DNA from: Haloplanus vescus
Lineage (GTDB): Archaea > Halobacteriota > Halobacteria > Halobacteriales > Haloferacaceae
Length of the DNA: 64,000 bases
NCBI RefSeq assembly: GCF_900107665.1
Contig: NZ_FNQT01000001.1
Coordinates: 784,398-848,397, forward strand
Reading direction: 5' to 3'
The notes below the pieces were generated by a model. That model was not told where the DNA came from. It saw only the letters and a list, made by a program, of their open reading frames with translations, and made no database searches. The translations under genes were made by a program, and so were the position numbers. Below, piece after piece: positions 58,442-64,000 of this stretch; positions within the stretch are counted from its first letter, which is position 1; every line of letters begins with the position of its first letter.

Positions 58442-58873
58442 ATGTACGAACGGATTCTGGTGCCGACCGACGGCAGCGAGTGTGCGGCAGCGGCGACGGA
58501 GCACGCCGTGACCATCGCGGACCGCTTCGACGCCACGCTTCACGCCTGCTACGTCGTCGACGTGGACGCCGTGGCGCACGCGGCGCCCGAACTGAGCCTC
58601 GACGACCTGCGCGAGACGCTCCGGGAGGAGGGCGCGGCGGCGACGGCGGCCGTCGCGGAGCGAGCGACCGAATCGGGCGTCGAGACGGTCGAAACCGTCC
58701 GCGAGGGTATCCCGGAGGAGGCCATCCGCGAGTACGCTGACGAGGCGGGTATCGACTTGATCGTGATGGGGACCCACGGCCGGCAGGGGCTGGACCGATA
58801 TCTGGTCGGGAGCGTCACCGAACGGCTCGTCCGCCGGAGCGACGTGCCCGTCGTCACGGTGCGAGGGCCCTGA
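58442..58873 (+). CDS. single-domain universal stress protein
   Basis: 143 residues, complete UspA fold. ILVPTDGSE at the N-terminus and the ATP-binding GTHGRQGLDRYLVGSVTERLVRRSDVPV with G-x2-G-x9-G(S/T) pattern (split here by description) are intact, so nucleotide binding is expected. Convergent with the DUF420 gene, overlapping its 3' end by 20 bases. Confidence 0.92.
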   Translation: MYERILVPTDGSECAAAATEHAVTIADRFDATLHACYVVDVDAVAHAAPELSLDDLRETLREEGAAATAAVAERATESGVETVETVREGIPEEAIREYADEAGIDLIVMGTHGRQGLDRYLVGSVTERLVRRSDVPVVTVRGP

Positions 58874-59498
58874 GCGAGCGAGAAGCAGGGGCCGCGAGGA
58901 CGACGGCCGCCGCCGTGAACTCCCAACTGTAGACGTGGTTGAGGAGGAGGTAGGCGACGACGCCGAGCGAGAGCGAGAGAATCCACGCGCCGGCGGCGAT
59001 TCGCCCGACGCGAGCGTGGGCCGTGTCTCGGAGTTCCGAGGGCGTGTGGGTCAGACCGAGGACGAGGGCGTGGAGGACGACGGGGACGGAGACGATAGAG
59101 AGGATGATGTGAATCGCGAGCATGAGGAGGTAAGCGTAGTAGACGAGCTGCGGCCCGACGAACTCCTTGGTGCCGCCGCCGCCGATTTTCGCCAGATAGA
59201 GGACGAGAAAGACGAGGATGAGACCGAACGCCGTCGACATGGCGGCGGCGTGTTTTTTCACCTCGTCGCGGCGAATCCACCGCCACCCGGCGACGAGCGA
59301 GAGCGTCGCGAGCGTGTTGACGACGGCGATGCCGTCGCTGAAGCGGTTCACCTGCTGGAGCGAGAGGTCGGGGTAGATGGACTCGGGGAAGACGCCGACG
59401 AACGTCCCCACGACGAGGGCGTAGCCCACGACGGAGAGGAGAGCGGTGACGGCGGCGGGATGCTCCTTGACCGGGCCGCTAGCGCTGGCCGTTGCCAT
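58854..59498 (-). CDS. DUF420 (YozB-like) membrane protein
   Basis: 214 residues, about six hydrophobic segments. Histidines in several helices (HAAAM, HIILS, HALVLG, LLLNHVYSW) form the pattern of DUF420 proteins, possibly related to haem-copper oxidase assembly or haem handling. ATG 59498 is chosen over a longer reading. Convergent with the universal stress gene; the two coding ends overlap by 20 bases. Confidence 0.82.
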   Translation of the reverse strand: MATASASGPVKEHPAAVTALLSVVGYALVVGTFVGVFPESIYPDLSLQQVNRFSDGIAVVNTLATLSLVAGWRWIRRDEVKKHAAAMSTAFGLILVFLVLYLAKIGGGGTKEFVGPQLVYYAYLLMLAIHIILSIVSVPVVLHALVLGLTHTPSELRDTAHARVGRIAAGAWILSLSLGVVAYLLLNHVYSWEFTAAAVVLAAPASRSLRALAP

Positions 59499-59608
59499 GA
59501 GTGAGGGTCGGGTACGGACCGGCTTTGGTGTTGCGCTTATCGGATATCTCGGCGAGACCGCGCTGCATACAGACAAAGCACTTACCAGCGGCGAGAATCT
59601 GTCGGATG

Positions 59609-59794
59609 ATGCCCATAACTCACCAAGAAGACGTCGTCCCCCTCTTTGGTGCATTGATTCTCGGGTTCGCCCTCTTCCTCCTCATCAATTACCTCAGTTT
59701 ATTCGGTGTGGTAACTGTGGACTCCGATCTAATCACGATCTCGTTAGGTGTCCTCGTCGGATTCTCGGTTGCTCGCTTCAGTAACTCGCGATAG
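59609..59794 (+). CDS. 61-residue small membrane protein
   Basis: Two hydrophobic segments (about 8-28 and 36-55). ATG 59609 (or 59606, one codon earlier) lies 25-27 nt after a TATA-like CTTACC. Codon use is more AT-rich than in neighbouring genes. No family recognised; a longer in-frame reading from 59501 is unlikely because it crosses the promoter. Confidence 0.6.
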   Translation: MPITHQEDVVPLFGALILGFALFLLINYLSLFGVVTVDSDLITISLGVLVGFSVARFSNSR

Positions 59795-59809
59795 TCGTCA
59801 GCGGCAGTA

Positions 59810-60859
59810 TCAGATGACGCCCGTCGTCACCGCCGCCTCGCGGGCGGCCGCCTCGCTGATGCCGTTGCCGAGGATGGTGTAGCGGTCACGGATGCGGTGG
59901 GCCGTCGTCAGCGCCTCGATAATCGTCTCGTCGTCGAAGCCGAGGTCCGCGGCCGTCGTCGGCGCGCCGATGACGTCCAAGGCGTCGCGGATGTTGCGCC
60001 ACATTCCCTTCTCGCCCTCGTGGAGGTAGGCGACGATGATGGAGCCGACGCCGACCTGATGGCCGTGGAGGGCGCGGTCGGGGGCGATACGGTCCAGACG
60101 GTGGGAAAAGAGGTGTTCGGCGCCGCTGGCGGGGCGAGAGGAGCCAGCGATGGACATGGCGACGCCGGAGGAGACGAGGGCCTTCACGACCACCCACGCC
60201 GACTCCTCGAGTCCCTGTTTGATGGAGCCGGCGCTCTCGACGAGCAGTTCGGCGGTCATGCGCGCGAGCTCGCCCGCGTACTCGGAGTAGTGAACGTCCT
60301 GCAGGCGGTGGGCGAGTTTCCAGTCCTCGACGGCGGTGTAGTTGGAGACGATGTCGGCACAGCCGGCGGTGGTGAGTTCCCACGGTGCGGCCGCGATGAC
60401 CTCCGTGTCGGCGACAACGGCGAGGGGCGGGTCAGCGGCCACGCTGTGGCGGGTGTCTCCCTCTGGAATCGAGGAGCGCCCGCTGACGATGCCGTCGTGA
60501 CTGGCGGCGGTGGGTATCGAGATGAAGCCAAGCCCGAGGCGGTCAGCGGCCATCTTCGCCGTATCGATTGGCTTGCCGCCGCCGAGGCCGACCAGATACG
60601 TGGCGGACTCGGCTTCCGCGGCGTCGACGACGCGTTCGACGGCGCCGAAGCCAGCCGTCTCAACGGTGACGGTGGCGGGGTCGCCGCCGAGGTGGGCACG
60701 GACCCGGTCGCCGACGAGGTCGTTCGGCGTCGGACTCGTGACCACCAGCGGTCGCCCGGCGACGGAGAGGTCGGCGACGACGTCGCCGAGGTCGTCGAGG
60801 ACGCCGTGACCCACGACGACGTTCCGCGGGAGCTTGATCCACGTCGACTTCTCGAACAT
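59810..60859 (-). CDS. egsA: sn-glycerol-1-phosphate dehydrogenase
   Basis: 349 residues. Makes the archaeal lipid backbone sn-glycerol-1-phosphate from dihydroxyacetone phosphate. NAD-binding GLGGGKPIDTAK near 93-104, metal ligands in the PTAASHDG, HRLQD and GHQVGVG regions of the iron/zinc alcohol-dehydrogenase-like fold. Complete; ATG 60859 with a TATA-like box about 24 nt upstream. This gene alone marks the source as archaeal. Confidence 0.96.
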   Translation of the reverse strand: MFEKSTWIKLPRNVVVGHGVLDDLGDVVADLSVAGRPLVVTSPTPNDLVGDRVRAHLGGDPATVTVETAGFGAVERVVDAAEAESATYLVGLGGGKPIDTAKMAADRLGLGFISIPTAASHDGIVSGRSSIPEGDTRHSVAADPPLAVVADTEVIAAAPWELTTAGCADIVSNYTAVEDWKLAHRLQDVHYSEYAGELARMTAELLVESAGSIKQGLEESAWVVVKALVSSGVAMSIAGSSRPASGAEHLFSHRLDRIAPDRALHGHQVGVGSIIVAYLHEGEKGMWRNIRDALDVIGAPTTAADLGFDDETIIEALTTAHRIRDRYTILGNGISEAAAREAAVTTGVI

Positions 60860-60877
60860 ACCCGCCCTACTTTATGG

Positions 60878-60887
60878 AAACATTTAG
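60878..60887 (-). promoter_or_regulatory. TATA-like box for egsA
   Basis: CTAAATGTTT on the minus strand, centred about 24 nt before ATG 60859. The overlapping plus-strand region feeds the divergent kinase. Confidence 0.4.
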
Positions 60888-60910
60888 AAGATGAGGGTCC
60901 GCCCCAATAT

Positions 60911-60918
60911 CTTTTAAC
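60911..60918 (+). promoter_or_regulatory. TATA-like box for the hybrid kinase
   Basis: CTTTTAAC is centred about 25 nt before an in-frame GTG at 60939 and 52 before ATG 60966. Confidence 0.45.
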
Positions 60919-60965
60919 TGCGACGAGCGTTCTTTCGAGTGAGAACTGGAATCGAACGCCAATCC

Positions 60966-63248
60966 ATGTCTACAGACTCGCCGATTCGCGTACTCCACGT
61001 CGACGACGAACCCGGGTTCGCGGATCTAGTGGCAGACTTTCTCGAACGCGAGGACTCGCAGTTGCGCGTGCAGACGGCGCCGAACGCCGAGGTGGGGATG
61101 GACCGACTCGCGGACGCGTCGTTCGACTGCATCGTCTCCGATTACGACATGCCCGGGAAAAACGGGCTTCAGTTCCTCCGCGAGGTCCGTGACGCGCACC
61201 CGGAGTTACCGTTCATCCTGTTCACGGGCAAGGGGAGCGAGGAGATAGCGAGCGAGGCCATCTCCGCGGGCGTCACGGATTATCTGGAGAAGGAGGCGGG
61301 GAGCGCGGCAGAGACGGGCCAGTACGCCGTCCTCGCCAATCGCATCAGGAACGCCGTCGACCAGTATCGCTCGCAACGCGACCTCAAAGCCAGCCAGCAA
61401 CGCCTGTCCCTGTTCGTCGAGCAGTCGTCGCTCGGCGTCATCGAGTACAACGACGAGTTCGAAATCGTCAGGATAAACGAGGCTGGCGAGGAGATTCTGG
61501 GCTACTCCGAGGCGGAGCTTCGGGGCGAGACGTGGGAGAAAATCGTCGCCGACGACAGCTACGAGAGCGTCGAGGCGGTCACCTCGGCGCTGGCGGAGGC
61601 CGAAGGCGGGTACCACAGCATCGACGAGAACGTGCGGAAAGACGGCGAGCACATCGTCTGCGAGTGGCACAACCGCGTCGTGACCGACGAGGACGGCGAG
61701 GTGGTCGCGGTCTTCTCGCAGTTCCAGGACGTGACCGAGCGCCACGAACGCCGGCGTCGCATCGAGGCGCTCCACGAGGCGACGCGGTCGCTGATGGGGG
61801 CGTCGACGCGCGAGGCGGTCGCCGAACTCTCGGTCGAGACGGCGCGGGACGTGCTTGGCCTCCCCATGAACAGCGTCTACCTCTACGACGACGACCGCGA
61901 CGCACTCGTCCCGACAGCGACGACGGACGAGGCACTGGAGCTGATCGGGGAGGCGCCGACGTACGACCCGGGTGAAAGCCTGTCGTGGGACGCGTTCCGA
62001 GACGGCAAGGTTCGCGTCTTCGAAGACGTCTCCACCGAACCCGGTCGCTACAACGACGACACGGCGTTCGGCGCGGAGATAATCCTCCCGCTGGGCGAGC
62101 ACGGAGTGATGTACGTCGCTGCGACCGAACCCGGCGCGTTCGACGACGCGGACATCACGCTGGCACGGACGCTCGCCGCCAACGCCGAGGAGGCGCTCTC
62201 GCGAATCGAGCGCGAGCGGACGCTCCGTGAGAGCCAGCGGTGGTATCGAACGCTCGTCGAAAACTTCCCCGACGGCGCCGTGTTCCTCTTCAATGAAGAC
62301 CTCGAATACATACTCGCTGGCGGGACCGAACTGTCGTCGGTCGGCCCATCGTCGGCCGGCTTGGAGGGCGCCACACCGCACGACCTGTTCCCCGCCGATA
62401 TCGCGGACGAACTCGCCGACAACTACCGGGCCGCCCTGCAGGGCGAGCGTCACACGTTCGAACAGGAGTATCAGAACAAGGAGTATCGCATCCAGACCCT
62501 GCCGGTCCGAGACGGCGGCGACGAAATCACCACCGGCATCGCCGTCTCACAGAACGTCACGGAGCAGAAGCGCCGAGAGCGGGAGTTGGCGAGACAGAAC
62601 GACCGCCTCGAAGAGTTCGCGAGCGTCGTGTCCCACGACCTTCGGAATCCGCTGAACGTGGCGGACGGCCACCTCGAAATCCTCCGTGACGATATCGACA
62701 GCGAGCATCTGGACGCCGTCTCGGACGCACACGAGCGGATGAACGAGCTGATCGACGACTTGCTGTCGCTGGCGCGGAACGGCGAGGAAGTGGGGACACT
62801 CGAACCGGTCGACCTCGCCCGCTGTGTCGAACAGTGCTGGAACACCGTCGAAACCGGCGACGCGAGAATCGAGATACAGACCGAGCAGACCATCCGGGTC
62901 GACCGGAGTCGACTCCAGCAACTCGTCGAGAACCTCGTGCGAAACAGCGTGGAGCACGGAACCAGCGACGGGGCGGGACGGACGGGCGGTGAGAGCGAAG
63001 CCCCAGTCGTGGTCACCGTGGGCGACCTAGAGGATGGATTCTACGTCGCCGACGACGGGGTCGGCGTGCCCGAAGCCGACCGCGCGAGCGTGTTCGACGC
63101 CGGCTACACGACGTCCGAAGACGGGACGGGATTCGGACTCAGCATCGTCAAAGAGATTGCCGACGCGCACGGGTGGGCGGTTCGCCTGACCGACAGCGCG
63201 GACGGCGGGGCACGGTTCGAGTTCACCGGCGTCGAGACCGCGGACTGA
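60966..63248 (+). CDS. REC-PAS-GAF-PAS hybrid histidine kinase
   Basis: 760 residues, soluble. Receiver domain (about 6-125) with Asp13/Asp14 and phospho-Asp59 in VSDYDMPGKNG; PAS (about 145-260); GAF (about 265-415); second PAS (about 425-535); HisKA with His557 in VVSHDLRNPLN; HATPase with NLVRNSVEHG, DDGVGVPE and GTGFGLSIVKE. It is an N-terminal receiver fused to a kinase, a common haloarchaeal layout. ATG 60966 is drawn; an in-frame GTG at 60939 (nine residues longer) suits a TATA-like CTTTTAAC and may be the start. Confidence 0.9.
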   Translation: MSTDSPIRVLHVDDEPGFADLVADFLEREDSQLRVQTAPNAEVGMDRLADASFDCIVSDYDMPGKNGLQFLREVRDAHPELPFILFTGKGSEEIASEAISAGVTDYLEKEAGSAAETGQYAVLANRIRNAVDQYRSQRDLKASQQRLSLFVEQSSLGVIEYNDEFEIVRINEAGEEILGYSEAELRGETWEKIVADDSYESVEAVTSALAEAEGGYHSIDENVRKDGEHIVCEWHNRVVTDEDGEVVAVFSQFQDVTERHERRRRIEALHEATRSLMGASTREAVAELSVETARDVLGLPMNSVYLYDDDRDALVPTATTDEALELIGEAPTYDPGESLSWDAFRDGKVRVFEDVSTEPGRYNDDTAFGAEIILPLGEHGVMYVAATEPGAFDDADITLARTLAANAEEALSRIERERTLRESQRWYRTLVENFPDGAVFLFNEDLEYILAGGTELSSVGPSSAGLEGATPHDLFPADIADELADNYRAALQGERHTFEQEYQNKEYRIQTLPVRDGGDEITTGIAVSQNVTEQKRRERELARQNDRLEEFASVVSHDLRNPLNVADGHLEILRDDIDSEHLDAVSDAHERMNELIDDLLSLARNGEEVGTLEPVDLARCVEQCWNTVETGDARIEIQTEQTIRVDRSRLQQLVENLVRNSVEHGTSDGAGRTGGESEAPVVVTVGDLEDGFYVADDGVGVPEADRASVFDAGYTTSEDGTGFGLSIVKEIADAHGWAVRLTDSADGGARFEFTGVETAD

Positions 63249-63287
63249 CGAGGGCAGACACGCCGACGAGAGCGCCGCGGTCGGTAC

Positions 63288-63296
63288 GCTGATACG
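63288..63296 (+). promoter_or_regulatory. TATA-like box for aroA
   Basis: GCTGATACG is centred about 26 nt before ATG 63318. Weak match. Confidence 0.3.
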
Positions 63297-63317
63297 GGGG
63301 CCGCCCGACCCTCGGGT

Positions 63318-64000
63318 ATGGACGTGGACATCACCCGCTCACGGGTCGGGGGACGAGCGCGCGCGCCGCCGTCGAAGAGTTACACGCACCGAGCGATTCT
63401 CGCCGCGGGGTACAGTGACGGCGCCGTCGTCTCGGACCCACTCGTGAGCGCGGACACGCGAGCGACGATGCGGTCGGTCGAGGCCTTCGGCGGCCAGGTC
63501 GACCGCGCAGAGGACGACCGACGCCTCGATATCGACGGCTTTGGCGGGACGCCGAGCGTCCCAGCGGACGTCATCGACTGTGCGAACAGCGGGACGACGA
63601 CGCGCATCGTGACCGCGTGCGCGGCGCTCGCGGACGGGTTGACGGTGCTGACCGGCGACGCGTCGCTCCGCTCGCGACCGCAGGGGCCGCTCCTGGACGC
63701 CATCCGGCAACTCGGCGGGCGGGCGGAGAGCACCCGCGCCAACGGCCAAGCGCCGCTGGTCGTCGGCGGTCCCATCGACGGCGGGACGGTGTCGATTCCC
63801 GGCGACGTGTCCTCGCAGTACATCACGGCGCTGTTGATGGCGGGGGCGGTGACGGTCGACGGGGTCGAAATCGTCCTGGAGACGGAGTTGAAGTCGGCGC
63901 CGTACGTCGACATCACGCTCGAAGTGCTGGCCGACTTCGGTATCAACGCCGAGGAGACCGAGGCAGGCTACCGAGTGCCGGGCGGCCAGCGCTACGAGCG
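63318..64000 (+). CDS. aroA: 3-phosphoshikimate 1-carboxyvinyltransferase (EPSP synthase), 5' part
   Basis: About 227 codons are in the window; the rest lies beyond the right edge. The N-terminal substrate motif [14 protein letters not shown] is at about 18-31, CANSGTTTR at about 88-96 binds phosphoenolpyruvate/shikimate-3-phosphate, and [10 protein letters not shown] and [14 protein letters not shown] are the next conserved blocks. Joins shikimate-3-phosphate with PEP, downstream of the shikimate kinase encoded at 38132. Confidence 0.94.
   Translation, partial: MDVDITRSRVGGRARAPPSKSYTHRAILAAGYSDGAVVSDPLVSADTRATMRSVEAFGGQVDRAEDDRRLDIDGFGGTPSVPADVIDCANSGTTTRIVTACAALADGLTVLTGDASLRSRPQGPLLDAIRQLGGRAESTRANGQAPLVVGGPIDGGTVSIPGDVSSQYITALLMAGAVTVDGVEIVLETELKSAPYVDITLEVLADFGINAEETEAGYRVPGGQRYE

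Noticed and set aside
55785-58511. A 908-codon open frame on the plus strand
   Set aside because: It runs antisense across the S9 peptidase, MTH865-like and glycosyltransferase genes, all with clear motifs. Long antisense frames are common at this GC content.

Overview
The window is chromosomal DNA of a halophilic archaeon (class Halobacteria). The evidence is high GC content, strongly acidic proteins, twin-arginine and lipobox signals, halocyanin, archaeal ribosomal proteins L44e and S27e, aIF2-alpha, Nop10, the archaeal termination nuclease aCPSF1, glycerol-1-phosphate dehydrogenase (archaeal lipids), a GHMP-type shikimate kinase and an A1:U72 initiator tRNA. The genus cannot be fixed from the sequence alone. 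Most of it is ordinary, tightly packed core genome. No provirus, intact insertion sequence, CRISPR array or replication origin was seen.

Layout. 1-8.1 kb: aCPSF1 (cut by the window edge), an SDR dehydrogenase, an ArsA-like ATPase, an aminotransferase, a YdjM-like membrane protein, a PHP protein, then Spt5 and SecE. 8.1-14.3 kb (all minus): a membrane histidine kinase, FtsZ, D-aminoacyl-tRNA deacylase, and a cation exchanger with a tandem universal stress protein. 14.3-17 kb: aroE, a helix-hairpin-helix protein, a small Rieske protein and the initiator tRNA-Met with duplicated tRNA-end fragments beside it. 17-20.7 kb: GtrA, glycosyltransferase and a DUF2298 (YYY) membrane protein, a likely surface-glycan group. 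21-23.3 kb: the translation operon rpl44e-rps27e-eif2a-nop10-PAC2 chaperone. 23.3-28.5 kb: J-domain protein, two PH-domain membrane paralogues, a DEDD exonuclease, an FAD amine-oxidase-like protein and a threonine-synthase-like protein that lacks the PLP lysine.

28.5-32 kb: a DtxR-family regulator overlapping a GDT1-type transporter (probable manganese homeostasis), LysE exporter, M24 peptidase, then a 168-bp element able to fold into a three-way junction. 32-37 kb: MFS transporter, prephenate dehydrogenase, Rsm22-like methyltransferase, SurE, beta-carbonic anhydrase. 37.2-39 kb: a VapBC-like toxin-antitoxin pair, then chorismate mutase and shikimate kinase. 39-42.3 kb: two exported or membrane unknowns, endonuclease III, a membrane protein and a 51-residue zinc-finger protein. 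42.3-46.9 kb: a cytochrome b complex operon with halocyanin and several small membrane subunits, but no Rieske gene inside it.

46.9-54.3 kb: NAD-kinase-like protein, PAS histidine kinase, M28 peptidase, thiolase with its zinc-ribbon/OB partner, alpha/beta hydrolase, and MeaB with a methylmalonyl-CoA mutase B12 subunit. 54.3-55.1 kb: a small membrane protein overlapping an acidic protein with three tandem repeats of an unfamiliar motif. 55.1-64 kb: S9 peptidase, MTH865-like protein, glycosyltransferase, universal stress protein, DUF420 protein, small membrane protein, EgsA, a REC-PAS-GAF-PAS kinase, and aroA (cut by the right edge).

Themes. Five shikimate/prephenate genes (aroE, tyrA, chorismate mutase, shikimate kinase, aroA) are scattered over 50 kb. 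Many starts lie about 27 nt after a TATA-like box, so many transcripts look leaderless; this decides several GTG starts. Convergent neighbours have almost no space between them: three pairs share a 4-base stop overlap and two overlap by 20 bases.
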